A stretch of DNA of 23,129 bases, taken from NCBI GenBank assembly GCA_036399835.1, contig DASWMI010000064.1:1-23129 (forward strand). Direction: 5' to 3'. Position 1 is the first letter of the stretch. The number at the start of each line of letters is the position of its first letter. A program made the position numbers and the translations under genes. The DNA is from DASYML01 sp036399835 (GTDB taxonomy: Bacteria > Acidobacteriota > Blastocatellia > Pyrinomonadales > Pyrinomonadaceae). This document shows, one piece after another, positions 1-6,417 of this stretch. The notes under the pieces are model-generated. The model did not search any database. It had not been told where the DNA came from and worked only from the letters and a program-made list of their open reading frames with translations.

Positions 1-10
1 ATAAGCTAAG

Positions 11-73
11 TGACGGGTAACGGGTCAAAGGCGACAAGAGAAAAGCTTTTGTCCTGTCACCTGCCACCTGTCA
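11..73. repeat. Imperfect palindrome before rplQ
   Basis: The arm TGACGGGTAACGGGT (11-25) faces ACCTGCCACCTGTCA (59-73). Thirteen of 15 positions pair in RNA, two of them as G-U. A nested 5-bp stem GACAA/TTGTC (33-37/49-53) lies inside. The words TGACGGG/TAACGGG and CACCTG/CACCTG are reiterated within each arm. The element ends 10 nt before the rplQ ATG, where only a weak purine run (AAAGAA) could act as ribosome binding site. It has the same design as the elements before rpmA, obgE and rlmH but a different sequence. Confidence 0.6.
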
Positions 74-83
74 GTAAAGAACC

Positions 84-818
84 ATGAGACACTTAAAGGC
101 ACATCGTAAACTTGGCCGCACAAGCGCGCACCGTATGTCCATGCTGCGCAACCTGGCGACCTCTTTAATCAACGCGCGCGACGAGCGCATCATCACTACC
201 TTGCCCAAGGCCAAGGAGCTACGGCCCTTTGTCGAGCGCGTCATCACGCTCTCGCGTCGCGCTCAGAATCTGACCGGCGACGACACCATCGCGCAGTCCG
301 TACACCTGCGCCGCCAGGCCGCAGCCTTCTTCCACGCGGGCAACAGCCAGCAGTCTGCTTCGTCCGGCAGACGCGGCCAGCCACGTGCTCCGCGCACGGC
401 TGGCGTGGCTGCTGTCAAGCGTCTCTTCGACGAACTGGGTGAGCGTTTCAAAGATCGCCAGGGCGGTTATACGCGCATCATCAAGCTCGGCAGGCGCGAG
501 GGCGATAATGCCGAGCTGGCGCTGATCGAGCTGGTTGATAACCCACGCGAGCGCGAGGCTGCGGAATCCGCGAGCAAGCGCGCCAAGTCTGTTTCAGGCG
601 GTAAGAAGAAGACGGCCAAAGCCAGCGAGGATGCCGCGACCAAGTCTGCGCGGCGCGGCGGCAAGAAGGCCGACCGGACTTTCGAGAAGGAAGAGACCAC
701 CAAGGCTCGCGGCAAGGGTGAGGACGCGGGCGATGCCAAGCTTGAGTCCAACAAGTCCAAGGGCGGTCGCCGGTCCAAGAAGACAGAGTCCACAGCCGCC
801 GAGCAGGAGACAGAGTAG
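84..818 (+). CDS. rplQ: 50S ribosomal protein L17 with extended tail
   Basis: L17 is a large-subunit ribosomal protein near the peptide exit tunnel. The N-terminus (MRHLKAHRKLGRTSAHR, then TTLPKAKELR around residues 39-47) and the segment KRLFDELGERF...GGYTRI (112-132) ending in ALIELVD (146-152) are diagnostic. Bacterial L17 is usually about 115-130 residues; this one is 244. About 30 extra residues lie in the middle (roughly 75-108, Ser/Gly/Arg-rich). A 92-residue tail after residue 152 is rich in Lys, Ala, Ser and Glu and looks disordered. L17 normally closes the rpsM-rpsK-rpsD-rpoA operon, and an intrinsic terminator follows here at 898-945, so the earlier genes of that operon are expected just upstream of the window. 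The ATG at 84 matches the conserved N-terminus. Confidence 0.97.
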   Translation: MRHLKAHRKLGRTSAHRMSMLRNLATSLINARDERIITTLPKAKELRPFVERVITLSRRAQNLTGDDTIAQSVHLRRQAAAFFHAGNSQQSASSGRRGQPRAPRTAGVAAVKRLFDELGERFKDRQGGYTRIIKLGRREGDNAELALIELVDNPREREAAESASKRAKSVSGGKKKTAKASEDAATKSARRGGKKADRTFEKEETTKARGKGEDAGDAKLESNKSKGGRRSKKTESTAAEQETE

Positions 819-897
819 TCAGAGCAGGTTCGGACCACTCGCGCGCACGTGCCAGGCTTCCCGAAAATTGAAGCGGCGCACCGAAGCCGACCTTGAG

Positions 898-945
898 GCC
901 CCAACACCGTCGGCAAACAGCCATGACGAGGCGGTTGGGGCTTTT
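898..945 (+). terminator. Intrinsic terminator of the rplQ operon
   Basis: A perfect 8-bp outer stem GCCCCAAC (898-905) / GTTGGGGC (934-941) is followed by TTTT (942-945). Inside it, CGTC/GACG (908-911/925-928) and GGC/GCC (912-914/920-922) continue the helix with small bulges. Its position between rplQ and accB argues against any accB start upstream of about 950. Confidence 0.85.
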
Positions 946-1009
946 AGCTTTGCTGAATATTTTGAAACCGGAGCAGAAGATTATCGCCGGTCTACCCGGA
1001 GTCGAATAC

Positions 1010-1705
1010 ATGAGCGATCAAGCCGCAACAGCACCGCAACCCGAAAGCGAAGAGAGTTCGCAGAGCAGCAGCAATAGTAATAGCCAGCAGAGGCCGCAGG
1101 AGGGCGCTCGCGGAAGTCGCCCGCGCCATCGTCGTCGGCATCAATCGCAGACGCCGCAATCTCAATCGCAACAGCAGCGCAATCCGGAGCCTGCCATCAA
1201 CATGGACGAGCTGCGCGAGTTGATGGAGCTGATTGACTCGCACGGTTTCACGGATTTCGAGCTTGAGCGAGAGGGCTTTCGCATCAGGCTTGGCCGCAAT
1301 GTCAGTGGACCAGCTTCCGTCTCAGGCTCGACCACAGCCGATGCCGCAGGGCCGCGCACGCAGACGCCAGCTTCTCAGGAAACAGCCCTCGGGCAAAGCA
1401 CACAGCCCTTGACCACCCCGCATCCGGGCGCGCAGGCTCAGGCCGCCGCCTCCGTGGACGAGGGGCTACACATTATTACTTCGCCCATCCTGGGAACTTT
1501 TTTCCGCTCGCCTTCGCCCACTTCAGAGCCTTTTGTCCGCATCGGCAGCCTCGTCGAACACGATACGGTCGTCTGCATCATCGAAGCCATGAAACTGATG
1601 AACGAGATACAGGCCGAAGTCAGCGGCGAGGTGACAAAGATTTACGTCGAGAACGGTCAGCCGGTCGAATACGGCCAGCCGCTCTTCGGGATTAAAATGA
1701 AGTAA
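1010..1705 (+). CDS. accB: Biotin carboxyl carrier protein of acetyl-CoA carboxylase
   Basis: AccB carries the biotin that AccC carboxylates and that the carboxyltransferase uses to make malonyl-CoA for fatty-acid synthesis in the cytoplasm. The C-terminal biotinyl domain has the motif EAMKLMNEI with the biotin-accepting lysine near residue 195, followed by GEVTKIYVENGQPVEYGQPLF. A conserved N-terminal helix (MDELRELMELIDSHG) begins near residue 65, and a Pro/Ala/Thr-rich linker joins the two. I chose ATG 1010 because GGAG lies at 998-1001 with 8-nt spacing. The frame is open upstream to a TTG at 893, but that would run through the rplQ terminator. The first 64 residues are Gln/Ser/Arg-rich and not typical of AccB, so ATG 1202 is a possible alternative start. 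accC follows 84 bp downstream. Confidence 0.93.
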   Translation: MSDQAATAPQPESEESSQSSSNSNSQQRPQEGARGSRPRHRRRHQSQTPQSQSQQQRNPEPAINMDELRELMELIDSHGFTDFELEREGFRIRLGRNVSGPASVSGSTTADAAGPRTQTPASQETALGQSTQPLTTPHPGAQAQAAASVDEGLHIITSPILGTFFRSPSPTSEPFVRIGSLVEHDTVVCIIEAMKLMNEIQAEVSGEVTKIYVENGQPVEYGQPLFGIKMK

Positions 1706-1735
1706 GCCGTCAGGCCGCGAGCGCTCAAAGCAACA

Positions 1736-1789
1736 GGAAAACTGCTCGCTGCTCAACTCTTACTGCTGATTGCTCACTGCTTATTCTTT
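1736..1789 (+). repeat. CTGCT-reiterated spacer between accB and accC
   Basis: The accB-accC gap contains CTGCT at 1742, 1749, 1763 and 1777 plus TTGCT at 1770, interspersed with CTCA/TTA words. A short GCGAGC/GCTCGC pair (about 1717-1722 and 1744-1749) is the only clear fold. The stretch reaches to within a few bases of the accC ATG, and no Shine-Dalgarno is visible there. It resembles the other word-reiterated spacers in this window. Confidence 0.45.
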
Positions 1790-3187
1790 ATGCCTGTGAC
1801 ACGCAAATTTCGCAAGATTCTCATCGCCAATCGCGGCGAGATTGCGTGTCGTATTATCTGGACCTGCAAGGAGATGGGCATCCGCACAGTCGCCGTCCAT
1901 TCGACCGCCGACCGCGACGCTCTCCATGTGCGTTTCGCCGATGAAGCCATCTGCATTGGTCCACCGCCTTCGGCGCAGAGCTATCTCAATATCCCTGCCA
2001 TCATCAGCGCCGCAGAGATTACCAACGTTGATGCGATTCATCCCGGCTACGGCTTTCTGGCGGAGTCCGCGCAGTTTGCGCGTATCTGCGAGGAATGCAA
2101 CATCAAGTTTATAGGTCCGCGCCCGAACGTCATCAGCCTGATGGGAGACAAGGTGCAGGCTCGCCGCGCGATGCAGGAGGCCGGCGTGCCCATCCTGCCC
2201 GGCAGTCCGGACCCGCTCGAAACTGAAGAGGAAGCAATCAGGCTGGCACGCGAGATAGGCTTTCCCGTCATCGTCAAAGCCGCTGCCGGTGGCGGCGGTC
2301 GAGGGATGCGTATCGTGCGCACGGAAGAGGAGTTGGGCCACGCGCTGGAGACGGCCTCGAATGAAGCGGCGGCGGCCTTCAAAAACGGCGACGTTTATAT
2401 AGAGCGTTACATAGAGCGACCCCGCCACATAGAGATACAGGTTTTAGCGGACGAGTACGGCGACTGCATACACTTGGGCGAGCGTGAATGCACGATTCAA
2501 CGTCGCCATCAGAAGCTCTTGGAGGAAGCCCCCTCGCCCGCGCTCACGCCTGAGCTGCGACAACAGATGGGCGAAGCCGCCGTCAACGCCTGTAAACTCA
2601 TTGGCTATTCCAGCGCGGGTACTTTCGAGTTTCTACTGGACGAAGACAATCGCTTCTACTTTATGGAGATGAACACGCGCATACAGGTCGAGCATCCCGT
2701 CACCGAGATGGTCACGCTGGCCGACATCGTGCGCAACCAGATACGCATCGCCGAAGGCGAGGAACTCGGCTACACGCAGGATGACGTGCTCATCGTGGGC
2801 CACTCTATAGAGTGCCGCATCAACGCCGAGGACCCCGAGACGTTCGCGCCCTCTCCCGGGATGATTACGGCCTTTAACCTGCCGGGTGGTCCGGGCGTGC
2901 GCGTGGATACGGCTGTTTATCCGGGCTATGTCGTCCCGCCCTATTATGATTCCATGATCGCCAAGGTCATCGTCCACGCGCGTACACGCGAGATTGCTAT
3001 CGCGCGTATGAAGCGCGCACTGGAAGCCATGGTCGTCGAGGGAATCAAGACGACGATACCTTTGCACCTGAAGATTATGGACGACGTGAATTTCCGCGCG
3101 GGCGAGTTTTCGACGAAATTCATGGAGCATTTTCTGGCGAAAAAGGGAGTTACGGAAGTAGCTGTGGTTTCGTCTGCGGCGCGTTGA
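1790..3187 (+). CDS. accC: Biotin carboxylase subunit of acetyl-CoA carboxylase
   Basis: This ATP-grasp enzyme uses ATP and bicarbonate to carboxylate the biotin on AccB, the first half of the acetyl-CoA carboxylase reaction. In order it has the N-terminal preATP-grasp fold (KILIANRGEIACRI, residues 9-22, and HPGYGFLAE, 84-92), the glycine-rich ATP loop GGGGRGM (167-173), RRHQK (238-242), and the catalytic MEMNTRIQVEHPVTE (292-306). The C-terminal biotin carboxylase domain follows, with ECRINAEDP and PPYYDSMIAKV. At 465 residues it is slightly longer than the usual 445-450, the excess being at the C-terminus. The start at 1790 is set by the conserved N-terminus. Its stop codon lies inside the -35 box of the rplU promoter. 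One change from the common form is Ile instead of Leu in NTRIQVEHP, which is conservative. Confidence 0.97.
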   Translation: MPVTRKFRKILIANRGEIACRIIWTCKEMGIRTVAVHSTADRDALHVRFADEAICIGPPPSAQSYLNIPAIISAAEITNVDAIHPGYGFLAESAQFARICEECNIKFIGPRPNVISLMGDKVQARRAMQEAGVPILPGSPDPLETEEEAIRLAREIGFPVIVKAAAGGGGRGMRIVRTEEELGHALETASNEAAAAFKNGDVYIERYIERPRHIEIQVLADEYGDCIHLGERECTIQRRHQKLLEEAPSPALTPELRQQMGEAAVNACKLIGYSSAGTFEFLLDEDNRFYFMEMNTRIQVEHPVTEMVTLADIVRNQIRIAEGEELGYTQDDVLIVGHSIECRINAEDPETFAPSPGMITAFNLPGGPGVRVDTAVYPGYVVPPYYDSMIAKVIVHARTREIAIARMKRALEAMVVEGIKTTIPLHLKIMDDVNFRAGEFSTKFMEHFLAKKGVTEVAVVSSAAR

Positions 3188-3213
3188 CGACGCGGCCTGA
3201 AGACCTTTATAAT
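3184..3213 (+). promoter_or_regulatory. Sigma70-type promoter for rplU-rpmA
   Basis: The -35 box TTGACG (3184-3189) and a perfect -10 box TATAAT (3208-3213) are separated by 18 bp. The predicted transcript starts near 3220, giving a leader of about 45 nt. The -35 box overlaps the accC stop codon, so the two units are packed together but transcribed from different promoters. Confidence 0.75.
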
Positions 3214-3228
3214 AAACGACTTTTCTAT

Positions 3229-3251
3229 GGTGAGCGGGCCTCACCGGGAGG
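3229..3251 (+). promoter_or_regulatory. Hairpin plus SD in the rplU leader
   Basis: A perfect 6-bp stem GGTGAG/CTCACC (3229-3234/3240-3245) with a 5-nt loop lies directly against a strong purine run GGGAGG (3246-3251). That run is 14 nt from the ATG; a second weaker run AAGAGAG lies nearer, at 3255-3261. In a short ribosomal-protein leader this is a plausible autoregulatory site, but the sequence does not match an L21 leader motif that I can name with certainty. Confidence 0.4.
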
Positions 3252-3265
3252 TGTAAGAGAGAATT

Positions 3266-3574
3266 ATGGCTTATGCAATAATCAGGACCGGCGGCAAACA
3301 GTTCCGCGTCGAAGAGGGCCAGCAGTTGCGCGTCCCCATGATTGACGGTCAGGCTGGCGAGACGGTCGAGCTTGAAGCGCTCGTCGTGTCGGGCGAGGGC
3401 GAGCCGCAACTGGGCACGCCTCTCGTTGACGGCGTGCGCGTGGCCGCGACGATTATGGACCACGGTCGCGACACGAAGATTATCGTCTTCAAAAAGAAGC
3501 GCCGCAAGCAGTACAAGCGCACGCAGGGACACCGCCAGGGATACACGACGCTTAAGATTGATTCGATAGGATAA
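3266..3574 (+). CDS. rplU: 50S ribosomal protein L21
   Basis: L21 is a large-subunit ribosomal protein that binds 23S rRNA. Its 102 residues match the usual length. The N-terminus MAYAIIRTGGKQFRVEEG and the basic C-terminal block IIVFKKKRRKQYKRTQGHRQ are characteristic of the family. It is first in a two-gene unit with rpmA, the near-universal partner. It has its own strong promoter (3184-3213) and a short hairpin-bearing leader. It is separated from rpmA by 88 bp that hold a palindromic spacer element. Confidence 0.97.
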   Translation: MAYAIIRTGGKQFRVEEGQQLRVPMIDGQAGETVELEALVVSGEGEPQLGTPLVDGVRVAATIMDHGRDTKIIVFKKKRRKQYKRTQGHRQGYTTLKIDSIG

Positions 3575-3580
3575 AAAAAC

Positions 3581-3630
3581 AGTGCTGAGTACAAGCAGGA
3601 AAGAGCTTTAGTCACTGAGAACTTAGCACT
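3581..3630. repeat. Imperfect palindrome between rplU and rpmA
   Basis: AGTGCTGAGTAC (3581-3592) faces GAACTTAGCACT (3619-3630); 10 of 12 positions pair and the loop is 26 nt. The adjoining bases repeat the same words (GCACTCGGTGCTCGG). The element is followed by a real Shine-Dalgarno (GAGGAG, about 3649-3654) for rpmA. Confidence 0.5.
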
Positions 3631-3662
3631 CGGTGCTCGGCATTTATTGAGGAGCTTTAGCA

Positions 3663-3953
3663 ATGGCACATAAAAAAGGGGTCGGCTCATCGCGTAATGG
3701 CCGCGATTCAAATGCGCAGCGTTTGGGCCTGAAGAAATTCGGCGGCGAGCGCGTGCTGGGCGGGAATATTCTGGCCCGCCAGCGCGGGACGAAATGGAAA
3801 CCGGGCAAGAACGTCGGTCGCGGTAAAGACGACACGCTCTTTGCGTTGATTGACGGCGTGGTCAAGTTTGAAGACAAGGGACGACAGGGAAAGTTTATCA
3901 GCGTCTATCCTTTCACAGCCGCACCCGCAGAAGCGCCTGCGGCTGCCGCATAG
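3663..3953 (+). CDS. rpmA: 50S ribosomal protein L27
   Basis: L27 reaches the peptidyl transferase centre with its N-terminal tail. The sequence starts MAHKKGVGSSRNGRDSNAQR and continues with GLKKFGGE, ILARQRGTKWKPG and NVGRGKDDTLFAL, all family hallmarks. Its N-terminus is the direct mature type, not the longer cleaved form known in Firmicutes. The core ends near residue 84, followed by an Ala/Pro-rich tail that takes it to 96 residues, a small version of the tail seen on L17. A GAGGAG sequence precedes the ATG. A terminator follows at 3987-4032. Confidence 0.97.
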   Translation: MAHKKGVGSSRNGRDSNAQRLGLKKFGGERVLGGNILARQRGTKWKPGKNVGRGKDDTLFALIDGVVKFEDKGRQGKFISVYPFTAAPAEAPAAAA

Positions 3954-3986
3954 GGCTGAGATTAAGAACAAGCCCGCCTTCTTTTG

Positions 3987-4032
3987 CGACGCCCCCGCCG
4001 AGTAGTTTTACAGTAGCGACGGGCGTCGTTTT
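3987..4032 (+). terminator. Intrinsic terminator after rpmA
   Basis: CGACGCCC (3987-3994) pairs perfectly with GGGCGTCG (4021-4028) and is followed by TTTT and an AT-rich run. It ends the rplU-rpmA unit and separates it from obgE. The obgE palindrome begins immediately after its T-run. Confidence 0.75.
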
Positions 4033-4033
4033 A

Positions 4034-4094
4034 ATTTTAGATTTGCGATCTTTGATTGAAATCTTTCACTCTTTTTCAATCGCCAATCTAAAAT
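4034..4094. repeat. Near-perfect AT-rich palindrome before obgE
   Basis: ATTTTAGATTTGCGAT (4034-4049) and ATCGCCAATCTAAAAT (4079-4094) are inverted copies matching at 15 of 16 positions, with a 29-nt loop. The right arm ends 20 nt before the obgE ATG. No Shine-Dalgarno is visible between it and the start. It directly abuts the rpmA terminator. Confidence 0.7.
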
Positions 4095-4114
4095 CAAAAA
4101 ATCGTAACTGTCAC

Positions 4115-5158
4115 ATGTTTATTGATCGCGTGAAGATTCGGATACGGGGCGGGCACGGCGGCAACGGCGTGACGGCTTTTCGTCGTGAAAAATTTGTTCC
4201 GCGCGGTGGTCCATCGGGCGGCGACGGAGGGCGCGGGGGCGATGTCTGGCTGGAGGCGGACGACTCGCTCAATACGCTGCTGCATCTACGCTACGAGCCT
4301 GAGCATACGGCAGAGCGCGGGCGACACGGCGAAGGCTCTAATCGTTACGGGCGCGAGGGCGAGGATGAGGTTGTGCGCGTTCCTGTCGGCACGGAGGTTT
4401 ATGACACCGCGACCGGGGATTTGCTTCATGACTTTACGGAGAACGGCGAGCGCTGGCTGGCCGCGCGCGGCGGTCGCGGGGGCTTTGGTAATTCCCACTT
4501 TGCCACTTCGACCAACCGCGCGCCGCGTTATCACCAGGAGGGGAGCCCGGGCGAGGAGCTTGAGTTGCAGCTTGAGCTCAAGCTGCTCGCGGATGTCGGT
4601 CTCGTGGGGTTTCCGAATGCCGGCAAGTCAACTCTCATCTCGACCATCTCCGCCGCCAAGCCTAAAATCGCGGACTATCCTTTCACGACGCTTGAGCCGC
4701 ATCTGGGCGTGGTTGACCTGGGAGATTATAAGACCTTCGTCGTCGCGGATATTCCCGGATTGATAGAGGGCGCGCACAAAGGGGCCGGACTCGGAGACAG
4801 GTTTCTCAGGCACGTCGAGCGAACGAAGCTACTGCTTCACCTGGTGGATGTCTCTTCCGTCTCTGGCCGCGACCCCGTCTCTGATTATGAGACGATCAAT
4901 CGCGAGCTGGCGGCTTATGATGAGAGCCTCGCTGAGCGACCGCAGATCGTCGTGGCGACGAAGCTTGACGCGCTCGACGAGCCGGAGCGTCTGGAAAGAT
5001 TAAGGGAGCGCGCGCGGCGGGATGGACGAGCCTTTTATGCTATCTCTTCGGCGACCAGAGAGGGCGTGCGTGAGCTGGTCAACGCAGTCGGGCAGGCTCT
5101 CAAGCGTGGCGGCGTCGAATCGAATGATGAAGTGAAGGATGCGCGCCTGGCCTCTTGA
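4115..5158 (+). CDS. obgE: Obg-family GTPase (CgtA)
   Basis: This is an essential GTPase that acts in late 50S assembly and stress control. The N-terminal glycine-rich Obg fold (FIDRVKIRIRGGHGGNGVTAFRRE is its start; GGPSGGDGGRGGDVW at 31-45) is followed by the G domain. The G domain has G1 GFPNAGKS (165-172), the switch region YPFTTLEPHLG, and G3 DIPGLIEGAHKGAGLG (212-227). Its G4 is TKLD in place of NKxD, and its G5 is ISSAT. At 347 residues it lacks the optional C-terminal OCT domain. I chose ATG 4115 because it gives the conserved MFIDRVKI start; an upstream TTG at 4043 would translate half of the palindrome. There is no convincing ribosome binding site. The rplU-rpmA-obgE order is common in bacteria. 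Confidence 0.96.
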   Translation: MFIDRVKIRIRGGHGGNGVTAFRREKFVPRGGPSGGDGGRGGDVWLEADDSLNTLLHLRYEPEHTAERGRHGEGSNRYGREGEDEVVRVPVGTEVYDTATGDLLHDFTENGERWLAARGGRGGFGNSHFATSTNRAPRYHQEGSPGEELELQLELKLLADVGLVGFPNAGKSTLISTISAAKPKIADYPFTTLEPHLGVVDLGDYKTFVVADIPGLIEGAHKGAGLGDRFLRHVERTKLLLHLVDVSSVSGRDPVSDYETINRELAAYDESLAERPQIVVATKLDALDEPERLERLRERARRDGRAFYAISSATREGVRELVNAVGQALKRGGVESNDEVKDARLAS

Positions 5159-5237
5159 GCTGGCAGCGATAAATGGTTGCTCATTTGATTGGCTTGTCTG
5201 AATTCGCTTTGAGCCGGGGCCGGGGGCTGGAAGCTTG

Positions 5238-5939
5238 ATGGATGGACGACAGCGTATAGCTCTCTATGGCGGAACGTTTGACCCTGTTCATGTCGGGCAC
5301 ATCTCCGTCGCGCAAAAGCTCTCGCAGCTCTTTGAGCTTGAACGGGTCCTGTTTATTCCGGCCTGCGTCGCGCCGCATAAACGCGAGCGCGATGTGACGG
5401 CTGCGCTCCACCGCTTCGCGATGCTGGCCCTGGCGACGCAGCACGAGCCGCGATTGCGCGTCTCCAAGATCGAGCTGGATGCGCCGGAAAAACCTTATAC
5501 GGTTGAGACGCTTTTGCGTCTCCGGTCGGCCTGCCGGGAAAAGGCTCGGCTCTTCTTCGTGATGGGCGCGGATTCCTGGTCCGAGATTACGACCTGGCGT
5601 GAATGGGAACGCGTCCTGACGCTGACGGACCACATCGTCGTGGCGCGGCCCGGTTATGAGCTTGAGACCGGACACGTCACGCCTGCTATACGCGAAAGAA
5701 TAGTGGACCTGCGGGGAGCTGCCCCTGAGGAGATGGCGCGGGCCGTCGGTGATGCTCAAGGCGAGAAGATTTACGTCACGGATGCCGTCGTTCTGGATAT
5801 TTCGGCGACAGCGGTGAGGCGGGCAGTGCGCGAGGGACAGAGAGACGAGTGGCTCGCTCTGGTCCAGCCCATTGTGGCGGAGTACATAGAAAAATACAGG
5901 CTCTATAAGGACCAGCATGGAACAGAATACTTCGATTAA
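5238..5939 (+). CDS. nadD: Nicotinate-nucleotide adenylyltransferase
   Basis: NadD joins nicotinate mononucleotide and ATP to give deamido-NAD, a late step of NAD synthesis. The nucleotidyltransferase signature GGTFDPVHVGH lies at residues 11-21. The second half has VVLDISATAVRRAVREGQ, the family's ISxTxIR motif with Ala for Ser/Thr. The 233-residue length is typical. I took ATG 5238 over the TTG one codon earlier because GGAAG (5229-5233) sits just upstream. Its last 23 bases overlap rsfS, so the two are probably translationally coupled. The nadD-rsfS order after obgE is widespread. Confidence 0.95.
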   Translation: MDGRQRIALYGGTFDPVHVGHISVAQKLSQLFELERVLFIPACVAPHKRERDVTAALHRFAMLALATQHEPRLRVSKIELDAPEKPYTVETLLRLRSACREKARLFFVMGADSWSEITTWREWERVLTLTDHIVVARPGYELETGHVTPAIRERIVDLRGAAPEEMARAVGDAQGEKIYVTDAVVLDISATAVRRAVREGQRDEWLALVQPIVAEYIEKYRLYKDQHGTEYFD

Positions 5940-6417
5940 AGAAAAGGTACTGCACCCCGAGCAGAGCGGGAAAAACCAGGCGGCGAATCCTCGCCCCTCG
6001 GAAGCCGCAGGCGATAAGTGCGCGCAAGAACTGGATGCGCGTCTCTGCACGGCCCTGCGCGCGGCCAACGATAAGAAGGCGCTTGAGATGGTCGTCCTGG
6101 ACCTGCGCGAGATAGCCAGCTTCACAGACTACTTTTTAATCGCCAGCGGGACGAACGTTCGCCAGGTCCAGGCCATCTCGGATGAGATCGCGGAGCGGCT
6201 CAAAAAACAGGGAACTCCTGCCGAGCGGATTGAAGGCTACAAGAGCGCCGAATGGATACTGCTCGATTACGGCGATTTTCTGGTCCACGTCTTTGAAGAC
6301 AAGTCGCGCAAGTTCTACGACCTTGAGAGGCTGTGGCGCGACGCCAGGCGGCTGGAAATCAACGCCGCGCTGCTGGACCAGCCGGACGCAGGCTCTTTGA
6401 GAAATAGTCAATCGTGA
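5917..6417 (+). CDS. rsfS: Ribosomal silencing factor RsfS
   Basis: RsfS binds L14 and blocks joining of the ribosomal subunits when nutrients are scarce. The core runs from about residue 36 (LCTALRAANDKKALEMVVLDLRE) through FTDYFLIASGTNVRQVQAI to EWILLDYGDFLVHVF and FYDLERLW, all family hallmarks. About 35 extra N-terminal residues are polar and probably disordered, giving 166 residues against the usual 105-130. Its start lies inside nadD. Its TGA overlaps the GTG start of the next gene in a GTGA overlap, which suggests coupled translation of all three genes. Confidence 0.95.
   Translation: MEQNTSIKEKVLHPEQSGKNQAANPRPSEAAGDKCAQELDARLCTALRAANDKKALEMVVLDLREIASFTDYFLIASGTNVRQVQAISDEIAERLKKQGTPAERIEGYKSAEWILLDYGDFLVHVFEDKSRKFYDLERLWRDARRLEINAALLDQPDAGSLRNSQS

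Noticed and set aside
893..1009. Upstream TTG extension of accB
   Set aside because: It would translate the rplQ terminator hairpin; ATG 1010 has a GGAG at good spacing.
1736..1789. CRISPR-like short repeats (CTGCT)
   Set aside because: Units are only 5 nt with irregular spacing and no spacers of constant length; no cas genes.
2633..3532. 299-codon minus-strand frame over accC and rplU
   Set aside because: It is antisense to two certain genes, its composition is Arg/His-rich, and it has no family resemblance; it is a GC-codon shadow.
5181..6125. 314-codon minus-strand frame over nadD and rsfS
   Set aside because: Antisense to well-identified genes with conserved motifs; no recognisable domain.
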